Source: Verrucomicrobia subdivision 3 bacterium UBA693
GTDB lineage: Bacteria > Verrucomicrobiota > Verrucomicrobiia > Limisphaerales > UBA8199
Direction of reading: 5' to 3'
Length of the DNA: 56,754 nucleotides
Assembly: GCA_002298785.1 (NCBI GenBank)
Contig: DBMR01000047.1
Span: 1 to 56,754 of the forward strand
Part shown: piece after piece, positions 44,743 through 53,873 of the stretch
Layout: every line of letters starts with the position of its first letter
Position numbering within the stretch: position 1 is the first letter of the stretch
Program-made: the position numbers and the translations under genes
Notes under the pieces: model-generated
What the model saw: only the letters and a program-made list of their open reading frames with translations
What the model was told of the DNA's origin: nothing
Databases searched by the model: none

Positions 44743-45342
44743 TCATTGTCCAGTTCGCATGGACCAACCGAGCATTAGAAGACCGATCGCCGCGATCCAA
44801 CTACCCGCCACCCGCACCGCCACCCGCGCCCAGTGCGCACGCAGTGTGGCTAGCTGCCCCGCGGTCAGCGCGGAGACCACAAACAGTGCGCTCGCAATGC
44901 CCGCCATCGCCAGCCCGCCACCTTTGATCGCCGCCAACTCCCGCCCGTTTCCGAACCCGTGCGTGGCGCCAGCCACGGCCGCAAGCCCGACCACCAACGC
45001 CACCGGCCACGGGCGGTCGGCCGCCGCCAATGCGCCCAACACAATCGTCAGCGCGCAAGTCATCCATACCGGCCCCGACGGCAGATGGATCACGGCGGCG
45101 GCGGCCATCCCGGCCAGCCATGCCGAAGGCAGCGCAAAGACCACCCAGCGACCGCACCGGGCACCGCGCAAACCGGCCAACAACGTGAGCGCGATCACCG
45201 GCAGCAGGTCGTCCGGGACGAGGAACGGATGGGCCAAGCCGTCGTAGAACGGGCCAAAGCCGCTGTTCATGAGGTGCGCCTGCGCCGGGCTGGCGGCGAG
45301 CAGGAGCGCGCCGATGCTGAGGAGAATCACGCTGTGTTTCAT
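44743..45342 (-). CDS. HupE/UreJ-like membrane protein 3
   Basis: From ATG 45342, 199 residues. After a signal-like first segment (ILLSIGALLLAASPAQA) the mature protein starts HLMNSGFGPFYDGLAHPFLVPDDLLPVIALTLLAGL, the HupE/UreJ N-terminal pattern with a His before a helix. Five further hydrophobic helices follow, with ATHGFGNGRELAAI near the middle. The family is linked to nickel or cobalt supply in hydrogenase and urease operons. No hydrogenase or urease gene is near. The start overlaps the preceding HupE gene's stop by 4 bp; longer frames read antiparallel to other genes. Confidence 0.85.
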   Translation of the reverse strand: MKHSVILLSIGALLLAASPAQAHLMNSGFGPFYDGLAHPFLVPDDLLPVIALTLLAGLRGARCGRWVVFALPSAWLAGMAAAAVIHLPSGPVWMTCALTIVLGALAAADRPWPVALVVGLAAVAGATHGFGNGRELAAIKGGGLAMAGIASALFVVSALTAGQLATLRAHWARVAVRVAGSWIAAIGLLMLGWSMRTGQ

Positions 45343-45977
45343 GCCAGGGCCCTCCATAAGAACAACACCCCGGCCACCGCGACGCCCCCCCCGGCGAGGC
45401 GCAACACCGCACGGCCGGCCGGCCACCGATGGATCAACCCAATCGCGATGCCGGTGGCATGCAGGCAACCGGTCGCGATTACGAAGCCGATGCTGTAGAG
45501 CAAACCGTTTCCGCCCGGCGGCAGCTCGGTGCCGTGGGCATGTCCGTGGAAAACCGCGAAGAACCCGACGAGAACCGCCGCCAACCATAGCTTCGGTTTC
45601 GCTTCCCGGAAGACTACAAAACCCAGCGCAATCGCCGACGCCGCGATGCCGATTTCGATCCCTGGCAGCTTCACGCCCATCAAGCCCAGCATCCCGCCAA
45701 AGGCCATCACCATCGGAAACGTCACGGGCAATACCCACACAGCGGGCGCGCCCAGCTGTGCGCCCCACAGCCCGACCGCAATCATCGCCAGCACGTGGTC
45801 GAGCCCGGATACCGGATGCTGGGCGCCACTGAGGAAGCCAATCGCCTCGCCACCGCGCGTGTGCGCCAGGGCGCTCATGGGCCACATCAGAACGGCGGCC
45901 CAAAATACTCCTTGCGAGATTCGAGTGGCGCGTCGAAGCGTCTTCAGTTTTGTGCTTTCCGTTTTTTGCTTTTTCAT
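45339..45977 (-). CDS. HupE/UreJ family permease 2
   Basis: From ATG 45977, 212 residues. A basic start and signal-like helix ending ALA precede HTRGGEAIGFLSGAQHPVSGLDHVLAMIAVGLWGAQLG, the diagnostic HupE His-Pro-xxx-Leu-Asp-His motif. The second motif, AVFHGHAHGTELP, comes before the last helices. About six or seven transmembrane segments in all. HupE proteins are thought to import Ni2+ or Co2+. Both ends overlap neighbours by 4 bp (stop with gene 3, start with gene 1), so the three permeases are co-translated. Confidence 0.9.
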   Translation of the reverse strand: MKKQKTESTKLKTLRRATRISQGVFWAAVLMWPMSALAHTRGGEAIGFLSGAQHPVSGLDHVLAMIAVGLWGAQLGAPAVWVLPVTFPMVMAFGGMLGLMGVKLPGIEIGIAASAIALGFVVFREAKPKLWLAAVLVGFFAVFHGHAHGTELPPGGNGLLYSIGFVIATGCLHATGIAIGLIHRWPAGRAVLRLAGGGVAVAGVLFLWRALA

Positions 45978-46963
45978 CTGAACATCATCACCGTCCGTTG
46001 AATCGTCCAAAATGCTCCGAGTGAACCGATCGCATAACCCGGCGCCCGCAGAACCCAGACCGGCCAGCAAAACTCCAGTTGGCGGAAGGAGCGCTCCAGC
46101 AAGACCACGAGACCCACGAAAGCCACCTGGCCGATCTCCACACCCACGTTGAAGGTCAGCAGCGCCAGCGGCAGATCGGCACGGGGCAAACCGGTGTTGC
46201 TAAGTGCGCTGGCAAAACCGAACCCGTGCAACAGGCCGAAGCAGAATGCCACCAGCCACGGCTTCCGAATCGTGAGGCTGGTTTCGCCGCGCCACATCCG
46301 GACGATTTCCGGTCCGAGAAAGAGGATGCTCAGCGCGATCGCCGCGTTTAGCGGGGCGCCCGGTGCGCTGGCGTAGCCCAACGTGGCGATGGCCAGCGTG
46401 AGCGAGTGGGCGACCGTGAAGGCGGTGATGGTCTTAAGCAGCATCCAGCGAGCCTGAACCAGCAATAACAGCCCCAGCACGAACAGGAGGTGATCAATCC
46501 CGAACAGGATGTGCTCGATGCCGAGCTGCACATACACGCCAGCGACCGCCCACGCCGTCTGGCGCGCGGGAATGAGCGCGGAGGGTTGGGCCGGGGAGAG
46601 CCGCTGCGACCACGTCGTGCCGTCCGCGAACTCGCAGCGTACCAGCGCGTCCGTCATCGTGCTGTCCAACCCGCGGATGAGCAAGGTCTGGCCGCGCAAA
46701 GCCAGCGCGCGTAAAGTCCATGTCTGGACGGCTGCACCCGGCGTTGTTCGTGTGCTCACCGGCGTGGCCGGTTTCGCCTCACCCGAAAACTCCGGTTCGA
46801 GCGACAGCCGCATATCACCTAGCATCGGCGTCTTCCACAGCACGCTAAACTCGCCCGTTTTCACCTCGCGCATTTCGAGATAGGCGGGGCGCAGCTCGTG
46901 GGCGTGGGTGGCCGGCGAGACGGCGAGCAAACCCAGCAGGATCACAGCGTGGCGAAGCTTCAT
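45974..46963 (-). CDS. HupE/UreJ_2-type membrane protein with large periplasmic N-terminal domain
   Basis: From ATG 46963, 329 residues. After a signal peptide (ending THA) comes a soluble beta-rich domain of about 130 residues (HELRPAYLEMREVKTGEFSVLWKTPMLG ... RCEFADG). The membrane part begins at QLGIEHILFGIDHLLFVLGLLLLV, with His and Asp residues in the first helix as expected for this subfamily. LLHGFGFASALSNTGLP is a second conserved loop. The soluble domain might capture the substrate for the channel. It overlaps the parvulin gene's stop by 4 bp, and a longer frame to 47092 would read inside that gene. Confidence 0.88.
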   Translation of the reverse strand: MKLRHAVILLGLLAVSPATHAHELRPAYLEMREVKTGEFSVLWKTPMLGDMRLSLEPEFSGEAKPATPVSTRTTPGAAVQTWTLRALALRGQTLLIRGLDSTMTDALVRCEFADGTTWSQRLSPAQPSALIPARQTAWAVAGVYVQLGIEHILFGIDHLLFVLGLLLLVQARWMLLKTITAFTVAHSLTLAIATLGYASAPGAPLNAAIALSILFLGPEIVRMWRGETSLTIRKPWLVAFCFGLLHGFGFASALSNTGLPRADLPLALLTFNVGVEIGQVAFVGLVVLLERSFRQLEFCWPVWVLRAPGYAIGSLGAFWTIQRTVMMFR

Positions 46964-47850
46964 CGCCCGGCCTCCGTCTCTCCCAGCACCCCGACCAGTG
47001 GTTTCACACTCGCATCCACCTCCACGTCGTACTTCTTGAGCAAGCTTGCGAAGTACTTTTCGTTGTCCTCGCGTTGGCGCTGGTCCTGCCACCGCTCGAG
47101 CACCTGTGCGCGCACCTGGGCGAACTCGCGCGGGCGGGCGGGCGTCTGCGCGGAGACGCGCACCAAATGTAGCCCGTAGCCGGATTCAATCGGGCCATGC
47201 CAGGCGCCCGGGGGCAGCGCAAACACAGCGCCTGCAAACTTCGCGCCAAACTGCCCTGCTACCGCCTGCTGCTCCATCTCGCGAAACTCCGAATCGAGCA
47301 AGAGGCGATCGCCCAATTCCGAAGGTTGAGCGTGAAGGCCTGGGGATTTGGGATCGAGCAAGCGCGCCAGGGCGGATTTTGCATCGGCCGCGGGGTCCTT
47401 GCGGTTCTCGCGACTAAAATAGACGTGTGTGAATGACACCCGGGCGGGCTCGCCGAAGCGTTCCGGGTGGGCGGCGTAGAAGCGTCGGAGATCTTCCTCG
47501 GACGGCACCGCCAATCGGGACGTGTCCTGCACCATAAACTCCACCTTTTGTGCCAGCCGGCGGCGGACGAAAACGTCGTTCTGATCCAGCCCCATCTCGC
47601 GGGCTTCGCGGGCGAGCAATTCCTCTTTCAGAAACTCCGTCACCAGCCCGCGCAGTTCCTCCCGGTTCGGCTCGCGCTGCCATTGTTTGATCCAGGTTTC
47701 CTTGAGCCACATGACGTCGTTTTCGCTGATGCGCACCTGTCGCCCACCAGCGTCGCTTTGCGCGCCACGATTCCACCACGCGTACGCGCCGAAAAGCACC
47801 GCGCCGATCAACAGAAAATGGAGCAAGGGTTCTTGGAGGAGTTTTTTCAT
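46960..47850 (-). CDS. Membrane-anchored parvulin-type peptidyl-prolyl isomerase
   Basis: The 296-residue protein has one N-terminal membrane helix (LLHFLLIGAVLFGAYAWW) anchoring a periplasmic SurA/PpiC-like domain. It has a helical N-domain (about 40-125) and a parvulin part: ARVSFTHVYFS, SELGDRLLLDSEFREMEQQAVAGQFGAKFAGAVFALPPGAW and SGYGLHLVRV. Proteins of this kind assist folding of outer-membrane or exported proteins. A ribosome site AGGGAA is seven bases upstream of ATG 47850. Its 3' end overlaps the first HupE-type gene by 4 bp, so it may serve the permeases or the barrels upstream. Confidence 0.9.
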   Translation of the reverse strand: MKKLLQEPLLHFLLIGAVLFGAYAWWNRGAQSDAGGRQVRISENDVMWLKETWIKQWQREPNREELRGLVTEFLKEELLAREAREMGLDQNDVFVRRRLAQKVEFMVQDTSRLAVPSEEDLRRFYAAHPERFGEPARVSFTHVYFSRENRKDPAADAKSALARLLDPKSPGLHAQPSELGDRLLLDSEFREMEQQAVAGQFGAKFAGAVFALPPGAWHGPIESGYGLHLVRVSAQTPARPREFAQVRAQVLERWQDQRQREDNEKYFASLLKKYDVEVDASVKPLVGVLGETEAGR

Positions 47851-47889
47851 TTTTGATTCCCTAGATTTAGTTTCCCGCGATTAGCGCGT

Positions 47890-48801
47890 TTATTTCGGGA
47901 CCAGAAATGTGACCGCGAACCGCAGGCCCCAGTCAGGCCCCCCGCGCGGGCCGTCGGCGTAATAACGATAGCCCAGTTGGAGGCTGAGCGGTTGTTTGCC
48001 GACTTTGAGCAACTGGGTAACCGTGAAGTTCATCGGCACCGACCATTGGTGCGCGTTCCAGTCGTAGGTGGACTCGGTATTGACCCCTAAAGAAGTGAAG
48101 GTTTTGAGAGTGTAGCTGACAAAAGGCTGCACGAACGTGGCGTTCACGTTCTGACTGCCCCAACCCTCATACGACCAGATGTGGTTGGCCAGTACACCGT
48201 AAGTGAACCCCTTGTCCTGCCTCAGCACGACGGCCGTGGGGCCCGCGCCCCACTGGCCCGAACCGAGGGCGCTGTCCGTCGCGGTGGGAAGAAGCAAAAC
48301 CGGGCCGGCGCCCATGATCCAGCCGCCCGGGGATTCTTTGGGCGAAAGGAAGAAGCTCTGCACTGAATCACCCAGGCCGAATTTGGAGCCAACGCCCGGG
48401 GCGGTCGATTCCAGGTAGATTGTGGGCAGGATGGTGCGGCTGATCACGTTCCAGTCCTGGTTCAGCGAAATCGGGATGACCGGTTGGAAGTTCAGTGTAT
48501 ATCTCATCGCGTCGGAGGGACCGATGCCGAAGTCCCAGTTGTTCTGGAAGGGCACACTGATGAGGCTGGCGATCGGGTTTAGGGTTTTCTTGACCAGTTC
48601 CGCCTGCTTCGCGGCTTCGTCATCCCCCACGCCCCCGCCGCCGGAGGAAGAGGCGTCGGCGGGCGCCAGGGTGAGCGAAGAGTTGAGGCCCGAATCGGCC
48701 AGAGGGCCAGCTTGAGCTTGTGCGGCGGTGACCACGGTTAGCGCCAGGCTGGCGCTGAGGGAGACCGCGGAGATGGTGTTCCGGAACGTCGTTGGTTGCA
48801 T
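47890..48801 (-). CDS. Outer-membrane beta-barrel protein (transporter-like)
   Basis: The 303-residue protein has a signal peptide (ending AQAQA), then a Gly/Ser-rich linker (DASSSGGGGVGDD). The rest is a barrel of short amphipathic strands: YTLNFQPVIPISLNQDWNVISRTILPTIYL, GWIMGAGPVLLLPTA, GFTYGVLANHIWSYEG, FVQPFVSYTLKTF and LSLQLGYRYYADG, ending WGLRFAVTFLVPK. It matches the family sometimes annotated as transporter or neuromedin-U-like. It lies between the FadL-like porin (42 bp) and the parvulin (39 bp) genes. Confidence 0.78.
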   Translation of the reverse strand: MQPTTFRNTISAVSLSASLALTVVTAAQAQAGPLADSGLNSSLTLAPADASSSGGGGVGDDEAAKQAELVKKTLNPIASLISVPFQNNWDFGIGPSDAMRYTLNFQPVIPISLNQDWNVISRTILPTIYLESTAPGVGSKFGLGDSVQSFFLSPKESPGGWIMGAGPVLLLPTATDSALGSGQWGAGPTAVVLRQDKGFTYGVLANHIWSYEGWGSQNVNATFVQPFVSYTLKTFTSLGVNTESTYDWNAHQWSVPMNFTVTQLLKVGKQPLSLQLGYRYYADGPRGGPDWGLRFAVTFLVPK

Positions 48802-48843
48802 AGTGACGGCGATTGGTTGAGTCCGGGGAGCGAATAATCCCGG

Positions 48844-50109
48844 TTAGAACTTCCAAGTAAGGTTGAGGCTTGTGAAGCTATACCAGGTCTCGTTGTATTT
48901 ACCCGACACGCGTCCGCGAAGGGACGCATCACTTCCTTGATCCACTGACATATCGCCACCCCAACCGAATGTCGTGGCCGCACCGACGTTTACGGATTCG
49001 CTGAGCCGATACTGCGCTCCCACGCCAAAGCGCCACATCTGCCCCATGGGCAAGGTCACGGTGCGGTTCTCGCTGTCGACCGCCGAGCTGTCGAATCCAA
49101 CGCCGCCCGAGAACAGCCACTCCTCGGAGGCGCGATACTGGGCCCCCAGTGCGCCGTGCCAGGTGTCCTGGTATTTCAAATTCAGTGTGGTGGCGCCACC
49201 GTTTTCCACACCCGCTTGCACATAGCCGAATTGCTTCCAGTTCTGCCAACCGAAGTCACCCATGACAGCCCATTTCTCATTCAAGGAATGATAGACACCC
49301 AGCATGGCCGACTGAGGCAAGGTCATTCCCAGATTCAGTTGCCGGGGGCTGGCAAGGACCGCACTCAAACCCGGACCCAACCCGGTGAAGGTGGGCGTGT
49401 CCCTAAAATCCAGATCAACAGGTGAGAGGTAGGTCAGGCCCAGGCGGGTTTTCTCGCTTAGTTTGACCAGTATGCCGGTATTGGCACCAAAGCCCCAGGT
49501 ACTGTCCTTAAGCGACATTTGGCCGTCAGGACCGATACCGTTATTCACCGCCATTTTGGTGTTGAGGTAGCCATACATGGCATTTAGCCCGGCGCCCACT
49601 GATAGCCAGTCCGTCGCCTGGTAGCTTACGGTGGGTGTCAGGCTCATGCCCAGGAGTGCGCTTTTTTGGACGTAATACCTGCCTACCCAGTTGTCACCGT
49701 AATCCTCCGCAAGCCCAAAGTAGGACAGGGCACCCAGGCCGACCGCAGCTTTCTCATTCAGAGGCACGGTGACGAACAGGCTGCCGGCGGGCAACCAGCC
49801 CAGCGCATTTTTCCCGCTGTCGGTCCCGAGCCGTCGGGACGTGTTGCCATCGGCCGTAAAACTCACGCTGCCGTACAATGCCTGCAATCCGCCCTGAAAC
49901 TGCGCTCCCTGCAACTGGCTCATGCCGGCAGGATTCTTAAACACCGTGGAGGCATCCTCTGCACGTGAGGCATAACCCGCAGAGGCCAGGCCGAGGTCCG
50001 GCGTGGCAATTTCGTAAAGCGCGATGCCACCGGCCTGGGCGGTGTGAGTAAGGGGGGCACAGCAGGCGACCGCCAGGCCGGCAATCCTCAGCTTCGTAGT
50101 TTGGTTCAT
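48844..50109 (-). CDS. FadL/OmpP1/TodX-family outer-membrane channel
   Basis: From ATG 50109, 421 residues. A signal peptide ends THTAQA. The mature N terminus is GGIALYEIATPDLGLASAGYASRAEDASTVFKNPAGMSQL, where the NPAGM motif and preceding hatch segment are hallmarks of the FadL family. The long barrel that follows ends SFTSLNLTWKF with a C-terminal Phe. FadL channels pass hydrophobic substrates such as fatty acids or aromatics. The frame continues upstream to 50634 but that part is a shadow of the next gene. No Shine-Dalgarno is seen. Confidence 0.92.
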   Translation of the reverse strand: MNQTTKLRIAGLAVACCAPLTHTAQAGGIALYEIATPDLGLASAGYASRAEDASTVFKNPAGMSQLQGAQFQGGLQALYGSVSFTADGNTSRRLGTDSGKNALGWLPAGSLFVTVPLNEKAAVGLGALSYFGLAEDYGDNWVGRYYVQKSALLGMSLTPTVSYQATDWLSVGAGLNAMYGYLNTKMAVNNGIGPDGQMSLKDSTWGFGANTGILVKLSEKTRLGLTYLSPVDLDFRDTPTFTGLGPGLSAVLASPRQLNLGMTLPQSAMLGVYHSLNEKWAVMGDFGWQNWKQFGYVQAGVENGGATTLNLKYQDTWHGALGAQYRASEEWLFSGGVGFDSSAVDSENRTVTLPMGQMWRFGVGAQYRLSESVNVGAATTFGWGGDMSVDQGSDASLRGRVSGKYNETWYSFTSLNLTWKF

Positions 50110-50155
50110 GATTTTGTTATGGGCTGAATTTGGGTTCCGATTCTGTTTAAAGGAG

Positions 50156-52558
50156 TTATCTGCGGCGTCCGCCCCCGCTGCTGCGAGAACCACCCCAGCT
50201 TCCGCTACGGGAGCTGGCGCTGGAACTTTGCCACGACTGCGTTTTCTGGGTTTGCTGATTGCCGTACTGGCGGGCCTGCGCCTGTGATTCCATGCTCGGC
50301 TGGGTCCGGCTCCAACTGCTCGAGGCAGACGAGGTGCTTTGCGGGGTCGCACGTGGCTGTGAATAGGAACTGGACTGCGGCTGCCGGCTTGCGCTGGAAC
50401 TTGCGGTGTACGAACTGGATTGCGGTTTCGAGGTGCTCTGCCAGCCACTGCCTGAATTTTGGGACCAGCTCCCGTTCGAATCCTTTTTGTAAACGGTCCC
50501 GTCTTTCGCCGCATAGACATCACCCGACTGTGATCGTCCAACGGCACCCTGGCCGTTCTGGGTGTTCCAGGCGGCCATACCGCTGCCTTCCGTGGTGCGA
50601 ATTGCGCCAGCGCTGCCGTAGGACCCAGAGGCATATCGGCCTGCGGCTCCTTGACCCGTGGTTGGATTATAACCGGCCGCGCGGCCCGCTGACCCGTAGG
50701 CGGTGTTCACCTGTCCACCGGCCGCTCTTGCCCCAGTGTAGGGATTATACGCAGCTCCCTGTCGCGCGCTCCCGTAGGGTGTGTTCACAGAACGACCGAC
50801 CGCTGAGGTGCCCGTATAGGGATTGTAGGCCGCACCCCGGGCAGCGCTGCCGTATGGACCGTAAGCGTAGCTTGAACGCGCGTAAGTGCCGGTGTAAGGG
50901 TTGTAGGAGGCGGTCCGGCCAGCTCCACCATACGGACCGTAGGAAACGTGGGCCGAGGCATAGTAGCCGCCGCCACCATAATGATACACCGCACCGCAGC
51001 CATACGAGTAATGACAGGGCGGCGGGTAATAGTAGTGGTCGTGGTGATCGGCGATCGCCGCGCCCACCAGCATGCCCATCCCAAACATCAGCACGCCCGT
51101 GGCCGCCACGTACTGGCCGCTGTAGCCGGAGGTCTGGCTGTAAACGACTGTCGTCGGCGTCGAGCTTTGAACCACGACGTACGTGACATTGTAATTCGGA
51201 TTAGAGGGCGGGATGGTGTAGATGGCCGCTGGCACGCTGGTGCAGTAGGTCCACGGCCCGCTGGCAGTCACTGAATACAGCCAAGCGCCCCCGTAGCACC
51301 AGTAGTAGCTCCCGCTGACCAGAAACACCTGGTTCGGGGTATTCACGGCGTACTGCACCGTCGTGCTCGGGATGGCTACGAACTGTGGCGCCCCGCTGTA
51401 GGTCACGGTTTCAGTGACAGGGGCCATCTGAACCGTGGTGGTGCTGGGTATGGAGGCCAACAAGACCGCGTCTCGCGCTTCGCGCGTGCCGGGAACCGAG
51501 GCCTTCACGAAGGCCGCCGGGTCATCGTCGGGAATTTGCGCGAAGTCCAACGGCAGATCCCGACTCGCCGCGGACCACGGTCCATCGACGCTGCCTGCGC
51601 GGAACCATCGGCCCGCCACCAGGAAGTAGAAATTGCCGTCGCCGGTATGCAGGAACAGCACGCTCTCGGTGTTGTTCACACGCAGCAACCGGGTTCCGCG
51701 AACCGGCATGTAGCTGGGGAACCCGTCGGTCAGGATCATCTCGGCGGGCTCAGTCGTCACGAAGACCGTGGGGGCAACCTTGGTCGCTTTGCCGGGCAGG
51801 CGGCGTCGGGCTTCCGCCCAGTTCTCGGTATTCGGCAGCGAATACAGGGAGACCGGCAAGGTCGAAGCTGGAACCCAGGGCCCTTTCAGCACGTCCGCCG
51901 TCGTCAGCCAGCCTTCGGCATTAAGCAGGTAATACTGCCGGCTAGCAGAATCATAGAGCACATCCCAGTTCGTGTTCAGCGCGAAGAGGAGGTCCGTGCG
52001 GTTCGTTTCGACCGACTTGAACTGGGGTTCGCCCATGAAAATGACCAGGATGGCAGGGGTGGTACTGCTGAAGATCCTGGGCGGTTCCAGGTTAACTTCA
52101 ACGGCCTGTTGAACCGGTTGCATCGCTGGATTCAGGTATGCGATAACCCGGTCTAACGAGAGCGTCGTCGCCTGGCTGGACGGATGCAGTTGTTCCACCG
52201 CCAGGCGCAACTTCGTCAGTTCCGGCTCCGGCACGTTGGCAAAGCGCAGTTCCCGCTTGAGGGGGACCAGCGCAACAATGCGAGCGCTGTGATCAACGAC
52301 GGTGAGCGCATCCACTTCGGCCACGCCAAACTTCTCCTGCTTGGAGACGCCTTTGACCGCGATGGCGCATCGGAAATGCAGGTTGGTGTAACCATTCCAG
52401 TAATCCACCTGGGGCTGATAGACGGTGAGCTGCTGCTTCCCATTTTTGAACACGCGCGGCCAGCCAGGGTCGGCCGATTGCCCAGCCGCAGTGAAGCAGT
52501 TGGAAGCGCCCACGAGCAACAGTGGGACGAGCAGGAATGATCTAATTCGAGTTTTCAT
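50156..52558 (-). CDS. Exported repeat-rich protein, 800 aa
   Basis: A signal peptide (1-26) precedes a folded region of about 480 residues with repeated short units (WDVLYDSASRQYYLLNAEGW ... GPWVPAS; FYFLVAGRWFRAGSVDGPWSAAS; YYWCYGGAWLYSVTASGPW), a recurring Tyr/Trp-rich motif followed by GPW. One membrane-like segment (about 485-505, VLMFGMGMLVGAAIA) is next. The C-terminal third is low complexity: a His/Tyr-rich stretch, about four copies of a YNPYTGT unit of roughly 28 residues (about 545-660), a Ser/Gln-rich region and a final GGSRSSGGGRRR. Function unknown; a surface or matrix role is a guess. Confidence 0.75.
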   Translation of the reverse strand: MKTRIRSFLLVPLLLVGASNCFTAAGQSADPGWPRVFKNGKQQLTVYQPQVDYWNGYTNLHFRCAIAVKGVSKQEKFGVAEVDALTVVDHSARIVALVPLKRELRFANVPEPELTKLRLAVEQLHPSSQATTLSLDRVIAYLNPAMQPVQQAVEVNLEPPRIFSSTTPAILVIFMGEPQFKSVETNRTDLLFALNTNWDVLYDSASRQYYLLNAEGWLTTADVLKGPWVPASTLPVSLYSLPNTENWAEARRRLPGKATKVAPTVFVTTEPAEMILTDGFPSYMPVRGTRLLRVNNTESVLFLHTGDGNFYFLVAGRWFRAGSVDGPWSAASRDLPLDFAQIPDDDPAAFVKASVPGTREARDAVLLASIPSTTTVQMAPVTETVTYSGAPQFVAIPSTTVQYAVNTPNQVFLVSGSYYWCYGGAWLYSVTASGPWTYCTSVPAAIYTIPPSNPNYNVTYVVVQSSTPTTVVYSQTSGYSGQYVAATGVLMFGMGMLVGAAIADHHDHYYYPPPCHYSYGCGAVYHYGGGGYYASAHVSYGPYGGAGRTASYNPYTGTYARSSYAYGPYGSAARGAAYNPYTGTSAVGRSVNTPYGSARQGAAYNPYTGARAAGGQVNTAYGSAGRAAGYNPTTGQGAAGRYASGSYGSAGAIRTTEGSGMAAWNTQNGQGAVGRSQSGDVYAAKDGTVYKKDSNGSWSQNSGSGWQSTSKPQSSSYTASSSASRQPQSSSYSQPRATPQSTSSASSSWSRTQPSMESQAQARQYGNQQTQKTQSWQSSSASSRSGSWGGSRSSGGGRRR

Positions 52559-52588
52559 TAGGCTGGGTCCTTGTTTGCTGGATGGGGA

Positions 52589-53305
52589 TTACATCGTCTT
52601 CCGGTAGCCGCTGTTCGTGACGGTGACCTTCAGGTTCTTTGCCCGGGCATCGAGTGTGACGTTGGACGGGTAAGTGGTGCCGTCGTTTAACTGGCCCATG
52701 CGCACGTCCAGAGTGACGGCATCGGCGGCATCGTCCAGGTACGTGGAAACCTTCAATCCAAGCGGGCGATTTTTCACCAGGTCCACTTCCACGCCGAGGT
52801 TGTCCCCCAGCTTTTCATAATCACGGAAGTTGAGCCGAGCGCGTTTGCCGGGCTGGAGGATCTCGATCGATACTTTTCCCATGTCCTTGGCCGCCTGGAT
52901 TCTCGCCGGACTGGGGGGGACGTAAATCTTCACAAGACTCACGGCGCTCTTCATGTAGTCCGTGAGCTCCTCCTGCTTGCTTTCGGCGATTTTGCGGCGA
53001 AAGAAGCCGCGTTTCTTCGGTGCGGGGGCGCTTTGGGTCAAAAGCACCTTTTGCACACCGCCGTCGGCGCCGTAATAGCAGCGCTCTTGCTTGCGGGACT
53101 TTTCGTCGCCCTTCAGGCTCACGATGGTGGTTTCAACCCACTCGTATTGTTTGAGGACGATCTGGCTGGCGGCCATGGTCGCTTTCAGCATGGCTGCACG
53201 CTCTGCTGCCGTCGGTTGTTGTGCCCAACCCGGCAATGCCAATACCCCAAGCACGAAGACCAGACAGATCGGTTTCGCAAATCTTAATATAGTGTTGTTT
53301 TCCAT
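52589..53305 (-). CDS. Exported LolA-like protein, 238 aa
   Basis: A signal peptide ends WAQQ. The mature part has a short helix (AAMLKATMAASQIVLKQY), then strands: WVETTIVSLKGDEKSRKQERCYYG, VQKVLLTQSA, a basic loop KKRGFFRRK, and later KVSIEILQPGKRARLNFRDYEKLGDNLGVEVDL, LGLKVSTYL and VTLDVRMGQLNDGTTYPSNVTLDA. Paired antiparallel strands of this sort match LolA/LolB-type half-barrels. It probably handles a lipid or lipoprotein in the periplasm. It starts 17 bp after the single-domain response regulator. Confidence 0.65.
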   Translation of the reverse strand: MENNTILRFAKPICLVFVLGVLALPGWAQQPTAAERAAMLKATMAASQIVLKQYEWVETTIVSLKGDEKSRKQERCYYGADGGVQKVLLTQSAPAPKKRGFFRRKIAESKQEELTDYMKSAVSLVKIYVPPSPARIQAAKDMGKVSIEILQPGKRARLNFRDYEKLGDNLGVEVDLVKNRPLGLKVSTYLDDAADAVTLDVRMGQLNDGTTYPSNVTLDARAKNLKVTVTNSGYRKTM

Positions 53306-53322
53306 AGTCTGTTTTGTGGTTG

Positions 53323-53721
53323 TTAAGCGGTACTGGATGTTTCGCGGGTGCCTGGACCGACGGCCTTCTTGATGGCTTGGATAAGCAATTCGCGCGGAAC
53401 CGGTTTGAGGAAATACCCCGAGACACCGGCTTGTTCAGCCTCCTCCCGCACCCCCGGCGCATCGTGCGCCGTGACAAAGATAATCGGCGCCATGTCGCCG
53501 GCCGTGCGGAGATGCCGCTGCAAATCCAAGCCGGACATGCCGCCCAGGTGAACGTCGAGCACCAGGCAATCCGGGCCCGGCAGCGGAGGAGCAGCAAGGA
53601 AGACCTCGGCGGAGGAATACGTTCGCACTTCAAATCCCGACGCGCGGAACAGGCGTTCCAGGGCACTAGCGAAGCTTTCATCGTCGTCCACGACCGCGAT
53701 TTTGATTTTGTTTTGATTCAT
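53323..53721 (-). CDS. Single-domain response regulator
   Basis: The 132-residue protein is a bare receiver domain: acidic pocket DDD at 12-14, phospho-acceptor Asp56 in LVLDVHLGGMSG, Thr in FVTAHD and Lys in YFLKPV. No output domain. Its sequence is close to that of the receiver in the FixJ-type regulator upstream, so the same kinase might phosphorylate both. It may act as a phosphate sink. It is the first gene of the closely spaced envelope run, 152 bp after the FixJ-type gene. Confidence 0.9.
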   Translation of the reverse strand: MNQNKIKIAVVDDDESFASALERLFRASGFEVRTYSSAEVFLAAPPLPGPDCLVLDVHLGGMSGLDLQRHLRTAGDMAPIIFVTAHDAPGVREEAEQAGVSGYFLKPVPRELLIQAIKKAVGPGTRETSSTA

Positions 53722-53873
53722 GGCGCTGACCCCGCTATTGAGTGCGGGAGCGAGACTAGCGACATGGGGATGAGCCTGCCTATTGTCCTTTGGTGCAGTA
53801 CGGAGTGCGCCGGGGGAAAGGGAAATCAGGGATCGAAAATCGAAATCTCCGGCGGTTTATCCTCGCCCGGCAA

